A DNA stretch of 64,000 bases from Novosphingobium huizhouense. Lineage in GTDB: Bacteria; Pseudomonadota; Alphaproteobacteria; Sphingomonadales; Sphingomonadaceae. Position numbers and translations under genes: made by a program. Shown in pieces: positions 57,132 through 64,000 of the stretch. The stretch lies in the NCBI RefSeq assembly GCF_020179475.1, contig NZ_JAILXZ010000004.1, forward strand, positions 1-64,000. Reading direction: 5' to 3'. The notes beneath the pieces are model-generated. The model ran no database searches. It was not told the DNA's origin and saw only the letters and a program-made list of their open reading frames with translations. Numbering within the stretch: the first letter of the stretch is position 1; every line of letters begins with the position of its first letter.

Positions 57132-58508
57132 TCACGCGGGCAGCAGGCCCAGCCGCCCGCGCCGATGCCAGCGCCACAGCAGCAGGCCGGCGACGAAGAT
57201 CAGCCCGACCAGCAGCCCGATCCACACCCCCAGCCCGCCGATGGGGCTATGCAGCCCGAGCCACAGCGCGGTGCCAACGCCCGGGACCCAATAGCCGAAC
57301 AGCGCGATCAGCATCGGCACGCGGGTGTCCTGCAGGCCGCGCAGCATGCCCGCGCCGACCGCCTGCGCGCCGTCGAACAGCTGGAAGGCGGCCGCCACCA
57401 TCATGTACTGGACGGCAAGGTCGACCACGCGGGCGTTGGCCGGCGCGGTGGGATCGATGTAGAGCCACAGCAACTGGTGCGGGAAGATCATCATCACGCT
57501 TGCCGACAGCGCCATGAAGCCCATGCCGAGCAGCATCGCCACGCGTCCGGCGCGCGCGATCGCCTGGCGGTCGCCCGCGCCGTAGGACAGCCCGACGCGG
57601 ATCGTCGCGGCCTGCGCCACGCCGAACGGCACCTGGAAGGCGATGGCCGCGAACTGCAGCGCGACCGTGTGCGCGGCAAGTTCCGCCTCGCCGATGCGGC
57701 CCATGACGAAGGCCGCGCCGTTGAACATGCCCGCCTCGGCGATGATCGTGCCGCAGATCGGCAGGCCGATCTTGAGCACCTCGCGGAAGCGGCGCCATTC
57801 GGGCACCCACCAGCGCCCCAGCAGGCGATAGCGGTGCAGCCGCCGGTCGAAGCGGATCACCAGCGCATAGGCGCCGAGCATCGCGGTGCTGGTGACCACG
57901 CTCGACACCGCCGAGCCGGCCAGCCCCATCGCCGGGGCGCCGAAGTGGCCGAACACGAAGATCCAGTTGCCCGCGGCGTTGACTGCGACCGCCATCGCGG
58001 TGATCGCGGTGCCGATCCCGGGGCGGCCCAGCGTCGCCACCACCGTGCGCAGCAGCGCCGCGAGGACCGCCGGGATCGCCGCCCACATCAGGATGTGCAG
58101 GAACGGCTCGGCGCGCGCGATGACTCCCGGTTGCTGGCCGGTCAACCGCATCAGCGGCCCGCCGAGCAGGCACACCCCGATCGCCACCGCCGCCGCGAGC
58201 AGGCCGACCCACGCGGCCATGCGCACCGTGCGCCGCACCTCGCGCACGGCATGGCGGCGCCGCCCGAGTTCGGCCGCGATCAGCGGCGAGGCCGCGCCGA
58301 CGAGGCCGGTCATGCTCCACACCAGGAGGCCGAACAGCGCGACCGACAGCGACGATGCGGCGAGCGCCTCGGGCCCCAGCCGCGCGACGAACACCACGTC
58401 GATCGCGAAGACCGCCATCTGCAGCAGGTTCGCGCCGACCAGCGGGGCGGCGAGGCGCAACATGCTGCGCCATTCGTCGAGCCAGCTTCGGGGAGGGTTC
58501 TCAAACAT
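57132..58508 (-). CDS. MATE family multidrug/cation efflux transporter (NorM-like)
   Basis: Na+- or H+-coupled exporter with 12 membrane segments, 458 residues: LAAPLVGANLLQMAVFAIDVVFVARLGPEALAASSLSVALFGLL at the N-terminus and a second half beginning ICGTIIAEAGMFNGAAFVMGRIGEAELAAHTVALQFAAIAFQVPFGVAQAATIRVG. The substrate is unknown. ATG 58508 is preferred over upstream starts. It is divergent from the cytochrome c gene. Confidence 0.9.
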   Translation of the reverse strand: MFENPPRSWLDEWRSMLRLAAPLVGANLLQMAVFAIDVVFVARLGPEALAASSLSVALFGLLVWSMTGLVGAASPLIAAELGRRRHAVREVRRTVRMAAWVGLLAAAVAIGVCLLGGPLMRLTGQQPGVIARAEPFLHILMWAAIPAVLAALLRTVVATLGRPGIGTAITAMAVAVNAAGNWIFVFGHFGAPAMGLAGSAVSSVVTSTAMLGAYALVIRFDRRLHRYRLLGRWWVPEWRRFREVLKIGLPICGTIIAEAGMFNGAAFVMGRIGEAELAAHTVALQFAAIAFQVPFGVAQAATIRVGLSYGAGDRQAIARAGRVAMLLGMGFMALSASVMMIFPHQLLWLYIDPTAPANARVVDLAVQYMMVAAAFQLFDGAQAVGAGMLRGLQDTRVPMLIALFGYWVPGVGTALWLGLHSPIGGLGVWIGLLVGLIFVAGLLLWRWHRRGRLGLLPA

Positions 58509-58615
58509 CGCGCCGCGGGGCATAGGGCGGGCGCGTGCCCAAGGAAAGGCCCCGCGCAACGCCCGGTCCTGCGTGTCGGACCTGCCGGGCCACAACGTCG
58601 GAAGGACATTCGTCG

Positions 58616-59032
58616 ATGCTCAAGCCGGTCAACCTCGCGCTCCTTGCCACGCTCGGCCTTGCGCTCGCGGCCTGCGGGTCGCAGCAGGGCGGGGGCGAAG
58701 CCGGCGGCGGGGGAAGCGCGACGGCGAACGCCGCCGCCGACGCCGCGCCGCCCGCCTTCGGGATCTGCAAGTCGTGCCACGCGGTCGAAAAGGGCAAGAC
58801 CGTGATCGGCCCCAGCCTCTACGGCATCGTCGGCACCAAGGCGGGCGACGTGCCCGGCTACGCGTTCAGCCCGGCGCTCAAGGGCTCGGGCCTGGTCTGG
58901 GACGAGGCGACGCTCGACAAGTGGCTCGAGAACCCGATGAAGCTCGTGCCCGGCACGCGGATGAGCTATGCCGGGCAGAGCGATCCCGCCAAGCGCAAGG
59001 CGATCATCGCCTACCTCAAGACGCTGAAGTAA
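58616..59032 (+). CDS. Class I c-type cytochrome, lipoprotein
   Basis: A 138-residue c-type cytochrome with a lipoprotein signal ending LALAAC (C20), a Gly/Ala linker, haem motif CKSCH (51-55) and likely axial methionine M116 in VPGTRMSYAG. The sequence class resembles cytochrome c2/c550 electron carriers. Lipidation would tether it to a membrane rather than leave it free in the periplasm. GAAGGA precedes the ATG. Redox partner unknown. Confidence 0.9.
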   Translation: MLKPVNLALLATLGLALAACGSQQGGGEAGGGGSATANAAADAAPPAFGICKSCHAVEKGKTVIGPSLYGIVGTKAGDVPGYAFSPALKGSGLVWDEATLDKWLENPMKLVPGTRMSYAGQSDPAKRKAIIAYLKTLK

Positions 59033-59085
59033 GGGGCGAGGCAAGGCGCTTGCCCGGTCTTCGCGCGCTGCTAGGCTGGCGCGCG

Positions 59086-60318
59086 ATGGCCGGTATTCCT
59101 CCTGTTGCAGCCGGGCGCCGCACGCTTGTCGCGCTGGTCGTGCTGCTCGCGCTCGCGGTGCTGCTCAACTTCGTCGATCGCGGCGCGATGGGCATCGCCG
59201 CGCCGAAGATGAAGGCCGATCTCGGGCTTTCCGCCACCACCTTCGGCCTGGCAGCCTCGGCCTTCTTCTGGACCTACGGCGCGATGCAGCCGCTGGTCGG
59301 CTGGATCAGCGACCGGGTCTCGGTCTACCGCGCGCTGGCGTTCGCGCTGGCGCTGTGGTCGGCGAGCACGCTGCTGACCGGGCTCGTCCGGGGGCTTGCG
59401 CTGCTGGTGGTGCTGCGCCTGCTGCTGGGGCTGGGCGAAAGCTTCGTGTTCCCCTGCGTGTCCAAGATCATCGCGCGGCACGTTCCGGCCGGCCGGCGCG
59501 GGACGGCCAACGCGGTCGTCGCGGTCGGCCTCGCGCTCGGCCCGGCGGTCGGCACGCTGGCAGGCGGGGCGCTGCTGGCGCAGGCCGGGTGGCAGGCGGT
59601 GTTCGTGGCGTTCGGGGCGGTGACGCTGCTGTGGCTGCTGCCCTGGGCGCTGGTGGTGCGCGCGCTTCCGGCCGAAGACCGCGCGGCGCCGGCCTCGGCG
59701 TTTTCCTATGCCGCGCTGCTGCGGCAGAAGGCGCTGTGGATCACCGGCGCCTGCCACGTCACCGCCAACTACGGCTTCTTCTTCGTCTCGATCTGGCTGC
59801 CGCTCTACCTGACCGGCACGCGCGGCCTGCCGATCGCGACGATGGCATGGTTCGCGGCGGCCACCTTCGGCGCGCAGGCGCTGTCCTCGCTCGCCACCGG
59901 GCACCTGTCCGACGCGCTGGTCCGCGCCGGGCGCAGCGAGGACGCGGTGCGCCGCGGCTTCAGCGTCGCCGGCCAGGTCGCGCTCGCGCTCGGCATCGCC
60001 GCGATCGCGCTGTCGCAGGGACAGGGGGCGCTGCTCGCCGCGCTGGTGTTCACCGGCATCGCGATGGGACCGGGGCCGACGATGGCCTATGCGATCGGCC
60101 AGATCTTCGCGGGCGAGCGGCTGGCGGGCAGCTGGATCGGCTGGCAGAATGCGATCGGCAGCCTTTCCGGCGTGATCGGGCCGCTCGTCACCGGCGCGAT
60201 CGTCGACCTGACCGGGGGCTTTGGCGGCGCCTTCGCCTTCGCGGCGGGGCTGAGCCTGCTGGGCGCGGGGCTGTTCCAGTGGGTCCTGCCGCCGATGCGG
60301 CCGGTCGACATCGCCTGA
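59086..60318 (+). CDS. Major facilitator superfamily transporter
   Basis: A 410-residue MFS protein with 12 membrane segments: LLNFVDRGAMGIAAPKMKADLGLSATTFG and WTYGAMQPLVGWISDRVSVYRA (the loop 2-3 motif), then LRLLLGLGESFVFPCVSKIIARHVPAGRRGTANA. The ACS-like pattern (NFVDR near TM1) suggests organic-anion or sugar-acid import, but the substrate is not known. ATG 59086. It ends at a terminator shared with rplL. Confidence 0.9.
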   Translation: MAGIPPVAAGRRTLVALVVLLALAVLLNFVDRGAMGIAAPKMKADLGLSATTFGLAASAFFWTYGAMQPLVGWISDRVSVYRALAFALALWSASTLLTGLVRGLALLVVLRLLLGLGESFVFPCVSKIIARHVPAGRRGTANAVVAVGLALGPAVGTLAGGALLAQAGWQAVFVAFGAVTLLWLLPWALVVRALPAEDRAAPASAFSYAALLRQKALWITGACHVTANYGFFFVSIWLPLYLTGTRGLPIATMAWFAAATFGAQALSSLATGHLSDALVRAGRSEDAVRRGFSVAGQVALALGIAAIALSQGQGALLAALVFTGIAMGPGPTMAYAIGQIFAGERLAGSWIGWQNAIGSLSGVIGPLVTGAIVDLTGGFGGAFAFAAGLSLLGAGLFQWVLPPMRPVDIA

Positions 60319-60345
60319 GCGCGACGACGATCGGCGCGCAAACGA

Positions 60346-60373
60346 AAAGGGCGACCCGCGAGGGCCGCCCTTT
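60346..60373. terminator. Bidirectional terminator between the MFS gene and rplL
   Basis: AAAGGGCG (60346-60353) and CGCCCTTT (60366-60373) form an 8-bp stem. CCC and GGG in the loop extend the pairing. A-run and T-run on the two sides let it stop transcription both ways, between the convergent MFS and rplL genes. Confidence 0.8.
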
Positions 60374-60404
60374 CCTGATCGTCGGGCGATGAACCCGAAG
60401 AAGA

Positions 60405-60785
60405 TTACTTGAGCTCGACGGTGCCGCCGGCTTCCTCGATCTTCTTCTTGATCTCTTCGGCTTCGGCCTTCGAGACGCCTTCCTTGATGGCCTTCGGCGC
60501 GCCTTCGACGAGCGCCTTGGCTTCGGTCAGGCCCAGGTTGGTGATCGCGCGGACTTCCTTGATGACCTGGATCTTCTTGCCGCCGTCACCGGTCAGGATG
60601 ACGTCGAATTCGGTCTTCTCTTCGGCAGCGGCGCCAGCGTCGCCACCGGCAGCCGGGGCGGCGGCAACGGCGACGGCAGCAGCGGCGCTCACGCCCCAGG
60701 CTTCTTCGAGAGCCTTGGCGAGGTCGGCGGCTTCGAGGACGGTCAGCTTCGAAAGTTCTTCAACAAGCTTGGCGATATCGGCCAT
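60405..60785 (-). CDS. rplL: 50S ribosomal protein L7/L12
   Basis: The mobile stalk protein that recruits translation factors. The 126 residues comprise the N-terminal dimer domain ([31 protein letters not shown]), an Ala-rich hinge (about 33-55) and the C-terminal factor-binding domain ([42 protein letters not shown]). It is downstream of rplJ, 63 bp apart, on the minus strand. rpoB, usually next, is instead divergent from this pair. Confidence 0.98.
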   Translation of the reverse strand: MADIAKLVEELSKLTVLEAADLAKALEEAWGVSAAAAVAVAAAPAAGGDAGAAAEEKTEFDVILTGDGGKKIQVIKEVRAITNLGLTEAKALVEGAPKAIKEGVSKAEAEEIKKKIEEAGGTVELK

Positions 60786-60848
60786 GATATTTCACTCCTG
60801 AATGTGTGACGCCCGGCGGACGCGCCGCCGGCCGGAAATCGAACAGTC

Positions 60849-61361
60849 TTATGCGGCTTCCTTGGCGTAGGCGCCGAAGACGCGCGCCAGCTTCGCCGCC
60901 GGAGCGGTGGTGAGCTGGGCGAGCTTGGTCGCCGGAGCCTGGACGAGGCCGATGAGCTTGGCGCGCAGTTCGTCGAGCGAGGGCATCGAGGCGAGCGCCT
61001 TGACCCCGTCGGGATTGAGAACCTGCGACCCCATCGCACCGCCGACGATCTCGATCTTGTCGGTGGTCTTGGCGAACTCGACGACCACCTTGGCGGCGGC
61101 GACCGGGTCGGCCGAGGCAGCGATCGCCGTCGGACCGGTGAAGAAATCACCAATGCCTTCGTAATCGGTGCCCGCGATGGCAAGCTTGGCAAGACGGTTC
61201 TTCGCAACCTTGTAGGTCGCACCCGCTTCGCGGATCTTGTTGCGCAGGTCGGTGGACTGGGCCACCGTCATGCCGAGGTTGCGGGTGATGACCACCGCGC
61301 CGGCCTCGTTGAAGACGCCGCTCAGGAATGCGACCGATTCGGCTTTCTGCGAACGATCCAT
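60849..61361 (-). CDS. rplJ: 50S ribosomal protein L10
   Basis: Base of the ribosomal stalk; also the repressor of its own mRNA in many bacteria. It has 170 residues: [61 protein letters not shown] at the N-terminus and L7/L12-binding helices at the C-terminus. AAGGAG precedes the ATG. A long leader (61362-61686) lies upstream. Confidence 0.98.
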   Translation of the reverse strand: MDRSQKAESVAFLSGVFNEAGAVVITRNLGMTVAQSTDLRNKIREAGATYKVAKNRLAKLAIAGTDYEGIGDFFTGPTAIAASADPVAAAKVVVEFAKTTDKIEIVGGAMGSQVLNPDGVKALASMPSLDELRAKLIGLVQAPATKLAQLTTAPAAKLARVFGAYAKEAA

Positions 61362-61657
61362 GCCTTACTCCTTCACATGTGACCGAACGGGGGCGAACCC
61401 CGCACGGCCGGCTACGTTTGTCCGCACCGGAAACCGGCACGGGCGAGTCCGCTGACAAGGGAAGGAGGTGCGTCACACCGGACGCGAAAAGGCCATGCGG
61501 TCCGCAAGGGGAGCGCAGCGCCTTGAAACTCGTTTCCCCGCCTAGGCCGGAAATTAAGCAGGAAACCTGCACCGACGGTCTCGGACGGATGACCCGGGGC
61601 AGGCCGGAGCCTGCGCGGGATCGGGTCGCTGCGGCCCCTGACACAAAAGCGGCGGCA
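61362..61657 (-). ncRNA. Structured rplJ leader (L10-leader type) with attenuator-like hairpin
   Basis: Nearly 300 bp without a gene ahead of rplJ. A -35-like TTGACT (minus strand, 61658-61663) puts the promoter close to the next gene; its -10 is unclear. Two RNA elements are visible: a hairpin GCAGG-AAA-CCTGC (61558-61570), and a terminator-like stem built from AAGGC/TGCG and CGCA/GCCTT (61487-61524) followed by TTTT. rplJ leaders that bind L10 are known in many bacteria; that this is one is inferred from position and structure. Confidence 0.5.
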
Positions 61658-61686
61658 AGTCAACCTTTGCCGCGCGCCTTTTCGCG

Positions 61687-61929
61687 TCAGTCGCCGGCGC
61701 GATAGCCGAGCACGTCGCCCGGCTGGCAGTCGAGCTCGCGGCAGATCGCCTCGAGCGTCGCGAAGCGGATCGCCTTGGCCTTGCCGGTCTTGAGGATCGA
61801 GAGGTTGGCGAGCGTCAGGTCGATCCGCTCGGCCAGCTCGGTCATCGTCATGCGCCGCTGGTGGAGCAGTTCGTCGAGCTTGACGACGATGCGGGTCGGG
61901 GCGGATTCGCCGGGGCTGGGGGGCGCCAT
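61687..61929 (-). CDS. Small XRE-type transcriptional regulator (YozG/HTH_26-like)
   Basis: An 80-residue protein made almost entirely of one helix-turn-helix: IVVKLDELLHQRRMTMTELAERIDLTLANLSILKTGKAKAIRFATLEAICRELDCQPGDVLGY. Such regulators are typically paired with a DUF2975 membrane protein, as here: its ATG shares one base with the DUF2975 stop (TGATG). Two CGATAT-containing dyads at 62653 and 62703 are candidate operators for autoregulation. Confidence 0.92.
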   Translation of the reverse strand: MAPPSPGESAPTRIVVKLDELLHQRRMTMTELAERIDLTLANLSILKTGKAKAIRFATLEAICRELDCQPGDVLGYRAGD

Positions 61930-62459
61930 CACACGGTCCCCTCGAGGTCGTCGCGCATCCGCGCGCCTTCGCGGAACACGCGGGCGAGGATGAACAGGAT
62001 CAGCGCGAGCAGCACCCCGCCGACCGACACCCCGAAGTCCGAGGTCGCGTCCTCGATCGTCGTCGCGAGCCACTGGCCGATGCCGCCCACCGGGATCGAG
62101 AGGCCTTCGACCGCCAGCGTCAGCCAGCCCATCGCGGCGAGCCGGGCGGCGTTGACCGGCGCGAACGGATCGCCATGCGCGACGCTGGCGACGATCCGCC
62201 GCAGGTGGCGCAGGAAGGCAAAGGCGCATGCCGCCATGGCCGCCACCAGCAGCAGGATCGCGACGAGCGCGCCGATCGTCGCCGGCGGCAGCGGATGATG
62301 GGCCTCGCCGGCGAGCCCGCCGAGTACGGTCTGCCGGGCATAGACGATCACCGGGGCGGCGATCAGGGTCGCGCCGGCGACGATCGCCGACAGGCCCTGG
62401 CCGATCAGCGCGATCGTGCCGGTGGCGGCGAGCAGCGGGTCTTTGGGACGAAGGTTCAT
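61929..62459 (-). CDS. DUF2975 membrane protein
   Basis: A 176-residue membrane protein with four predicted segments (about 15-40, 50-75, 105-130, 140-160) and the DUF2975 pattern: TIGALVAILLLVAAMAACAFAFLRHLRRIVASVAHGDPFAPVNAARLAAMGWLTLAVEG. The function is unknown; it is commonly encoded with a YozG-type regulator, as here. GGAGGAG precedes ATG 62459. The long upstream frame is not coding. Confidence 0.9.
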   Translation of the reverse strand: MNLRPKDPLLAATGTIALIGQGLSAIVAGATLIAAPVIVYARQTVLGGLAGEAHHPLPPATIGALVAILLLVAAMAACAFAFLRHLRRIVASVAHGDPFAPVNAARLAAMGWLTLAVEGLSIPVGGIGQWLATTIEDATSDFGVSVGGVLLALILFILARVFREGARMRDDLEGTV

Positions 62460-62485
62460 GGGTTCGGTCTCCTCCGGGTTGAGGG

Positions 62486-62641
62486 TCAGGCGAGTTCGGG
62501 GGGCGGCGCAGGCGCAATGCGCTCCGCGGGCAGGCCCGGCGCGGCAAGGGCCGGCAGCGACAGAGCAAGCGCGAGCAGCGCCGTGACCACGAGCCGCGTG
62601 GCGTGCGGATCGGCGCCGGGAAGCGAAGGACTGCGGGGCAT
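62486..62641 (-). CDS. Small hypothetical protein with a hydrophobic segment
   Basis: A 51-residue ORF: basic start, one hydrophobic segment (RLVVTALLALALSLPALAAP) that looks like a signal peptide or anchor, and a short Pro/Glu tail. GGAG lies 8 nt before ATG 62641. It is the first ORF of the run leading into the DUF2975 and HTH genes (26 bp gap). It has no recognised domain. It could be a small exported protein of the same cassette, or not a gene. Confidence 0.5.
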   Translation of the reverse strand: MPRSPSLPGADPHATRLVVTALLALALSLPALAAPGLPAERIAPAPPPELA

Positions 62642-62652
62642 TTGTCGATCTC

Positions 62653-62669
62653 CGATATGAGCCATATCG
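62653..62669. promoter_or_regulatory. Perfect dyad, candidate operator of the HTH cassette (site 1)
   Basis: CGATATG-AGC-CATATCG is a perfect 7-bp inverted repeat with a 3-bp centre, 11 bp upstream of the small ORF start (62641). The half-site CGATAT recurs in the second dyad at 62703. Confidence 0.55.
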
Positions 62670-62702
62670 CAATTCAATAAGCCGAGTCGGTCTTATCGTC
62701 AA

Positions 62703-62715
62703 TCGATATTATCGA
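62703..62715. promoter_or_regulatory. Dyad, candidate operator of the HTH cassette (site 2)
   Basis: TCGAT-ATT-ATCGA, a 5-bp inverted repeat with a 3-bp centre, in an AT-rich stretch that also holds TTATCG twice (62693 and 62709). It shares the CGATAT half-site with site 1 and lies between the cassette and the rpoB promoter, so it could affect either. Confidence 0.45.
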
Positions 62716-62776
62716 ATCTCGATTAGTGCTGCGGTCGGGCGACCGCATTCCGGGCCCGCGACGGACGCAGGACCTT

Positions 62777-62805
62777 TTGACATTCCAACAGGGGCGGCCT
62801 ATATC
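62777..62805 (+). promoter_or_regulatory. rpoB: Sigma-70 type promoter of rpoB
   Basis: A perfect -35 TTGACA (62777-62782), a 17-bp spacer and -10 TATATC (62800-62805). Transcription would begin near 62812, giving a ~220-nt leader before the rpoB ATG. It is the best promoter match in the window. Confidence 0.8.
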
Positions 62806-62811
62806 GCCGGC

Positions 62812-63031
62812 AACGGTCCACCGCTTCGAGCAAGGCCGTCCCATGCGCGGGGGACGGCTCGGGAAGGAAGCGGCGGGCATCCATCTGACGCGAAAGGCTG
62901 CCGGTCCGGCGCTCCATGCAGGAGCACCATGCACCGTGCGGCCCTTTTTCGTTTGATGGCGCCAACGCCGCGTTTGGCACGAATTCAGGCCGGGTTTCCG
63001 GCATCAAGAAGCGAAGAGGCACCCTCTCCCC
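62812..63031 (+). ncRNA. Structured leader of rpoB with attenuator-like terminator
   Basis: No gene in this ~220-nt stretch. A hairpin with 8-bp arms (GCCGTCCC 62835-62842 and GGGACGGC 62851-62858) is followed by a large stem: AAAGGCTGCCGGT (62893-62905) pairs with ACCG, GCGG and CCTTT at 62933-62947, with two single-base bulges, and encloses a hairpin at 62908-62928. The stem ends in TTTTT (62945-62949), as an intrinsic terminator would, about 80 nt before rpoB. It may attenuate rpoB transcription; E. coli has an attenuator ahead of rpoB, but this one has a different sequence. Confidence 0.55.
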
Positions 63032-64000
63032 ATGGCGACCAAGGCCCCCAGCGCACGCCCCGGCGTGAAGCGCCGCATCCGCAAGATCTTCGGTGACATC
63101 CACGAAGTCGTGCAGATGCCCAACCTGATCGAGGTGCAGCGCGAATCGTACGAGCAGTTCCTGCGCTCGGACCCCGAGACCGGCTATGTCTCCGGTCTGG
63201 AAAAGACCCTGCGTTCGGTCTTCCCGATCCAGGACTTCGCCGGCACCGCGTCGCTCGATATCAAGGAGAAGGACGGCTACGTCCTCGAGGCGCCGAAGTA
63301 CGACGTGACCGAATGCCGCCAGCGCGGCATCACCTACGCCGCGCCGATGAAGGTGACGCTCAAGCTCGCCACGTTCGAGGTCGATGCCGAGACCGAGACC
63401 AAGTCGCTCATCGATATCAAGGAGCAGGACGTCTACATGGGCGACATCCCGCTCATGACCGAGAACGGGACGTTCTTCATCAACGGCACCGAGCGCGTGA
63501 TCGTCAGCCAGATGCACCGCAGCCCGGGCGTCCTGTTCGACCATGACCGCGGCAAGACCCACTCCTCGGGCAAGTACCTGTTCGCCGCGCGCGTGATCCC
63601 TTACCGCGGCTCGTGGCTCGACTTCGAGTTCGACGCCAAGGACATCGTCAACGTCCGCATCGACCGCAAGCGCAAGCTGCCGGTGACCGCGCTGCTCTAT
63701 GCGCTCGGCCTCAACGGCGAGCAGATCCTCGACTACTTCTACGCCAAGGTGACCTGGGTGCGCGGCGAGGGCGGCTGGAAGGTGCCCTTCGTGCTCGACC
63801 AGTGGCGCGGGCAGAAGCCGCAGTTCGACATCGTCGACGCCAAGTCGGGCGAAGTGATCTTCCCCGCCGGCACCAAGATTTCGCCGCGCGCCGCCAACAA
63901 GGCGGCCAAGGACGGGCTCGAGGAACTGCTGATCCCGACCGAGGAAATCTTCGGCCGCTATTCGGCCAAGGACCTGATCGACGAATCGACCGGGCGCATC
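63032..64000 (+). CDS. rpoB: DNA-directed RNA polymerase beta subunit (5' part; runs off the window)
   Basis: The first 323 residues of the beta subunit are present: [95 protein letters not shown] and [23 protein letters not shown]. The rifampicin-resistance cluster and catalytic regions lie beyond the edge. ATG 63032 is the normal start. It is divergent from rplJL, with an own promoter and a structured leader. Confidence 0.98.
   Translation, partial: MATKAPSARPGVKRRIRKIFGDIHEVVQMPNLIEVQRESYEQFLRSDPETGYVSGLEKTLRSVFPIQDFAGTASLDIKEKDGYVLEAPKYDVTECRQRGITYAAPMKVTLKLATFEVDAETETKSLIDIKEQDVYMGDIPLMTENGTFFINGTERVIVSQMHRSPGVLFDHDRGKTHSSGKYLFAARVIPYRGSWLDFEFDAKDIVNVRIDRKRKLPVTALLYALGLNGEQILDYFYAKVTWVRGEGGWKVPFVLDQWRGQKPQFDIVDAKSGEVIFPAGTKISPRAANKAAKDGLEELLIPTEEIFGRYSAKDLIDESTGRI

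Overview
The window is GC-rich chromosomal DNA from an alphaproteobacterium, most likely of the order Sphingomonadales (Sphingomonas, Novosphingobium or a relative). This rests on gene content and order: hemE-ori-ppsR-maf-aroE-coaE-dnaQ, the cpoB-tilS-ftsH and rpe-heparinase-purH runs, and a SciP (DUF1153) homologue, together with DUF1013, DUF465, DUF1192 and DUF1491 genes and many GTG/TTG starts. The order is an inference and the genus cannot be fixed from what is here. I see no insertion sequence, prophage, CRISPR array, tRNA or rRNA. This is core chromosome, not an island.

Layout. (1) 1-6059: purH, a heparinase-like gene with a probable N-terminal frameshift, rpe, a DUF2141 protein and hemE. 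(2) 6060-6394: a gene-free, AT-rich, GANTC-dense stretch with DnaA-box-like sites between divergent hemE and ppsR. This is the place of the chromosomal origin in Caulobacter and Rickettsia, and I interpret it as oriC. (3) 6395-27729: mostly plus-strand genes running away from that origin. They include ppsR-maf-aroE-coaE (overlapping), dnaQ, hpf, ptsN, a thioesterase, DUF1491, a SleB hydrolase, two divergent DUF465 genes, ptsP, a RodZ-like gene, cpoB, tilS, ftsH, a quinone reductase, an M23 peptidase, hemB, a GNAT gene and a DUF167 gene. (4) 27739-44589: DUF1275 protein, truncated haemoglobin, an ATP-dependent ligase with its MBL exonuclease, an EF-hand lipoprotein, clpA, DUF1192, a second quinone reductase, DUF1013, the dnaJ-yihY-fabI run, pdxH, a CDF metal exporter, a serine hydrolase and mnmA. 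(5) 44733-53124: a small unknown gene coupled to sciP, a two-gene RND efflux pump followed by overlapping DUF445 and GNAT genes, and a second serine hydrolase. (6) 53214-60318: hybrid histidine kinase, groES-groEL with CIRCE and a heat-shock-type promoter, MATE, cytochrome c, MFS. (7) 60405-64000: rplJ-rplL on the minus strand, divergent from rpoB on the plus strand, with a small HTH/DUF2975 cassette between them.

How the parts fit. ptsP and ptsN supply two of the three proteins of the nitrogen PTS, and hpf sits next to ptsN as in many proteobacteria. hemE and hemB are two haem-synthesis steps; a truncated globin and a cytochrome c also occur. groESL, clpA, ftsH and a CbpA-type dnaJ make up a large share of the protein-quality machinery. 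Cell-cycle signals recur: the GANTC cluster at the presumed origin, a SciP homologue (known in Caulobacter as an antagonist of CtrA) and a DUF1013 gene.

I find no wholly new machine. The points most worth checking are the presumed origin with its GANTC cluster, the small gene coupled to sciP, the split and inverted rplJL/rpoB locus with an attenuator-like hairpin in each leader, the HTH/DUF2975 cassette with two related operators, the missing conventional start of tilS, and the frame change in the heparinase gene.
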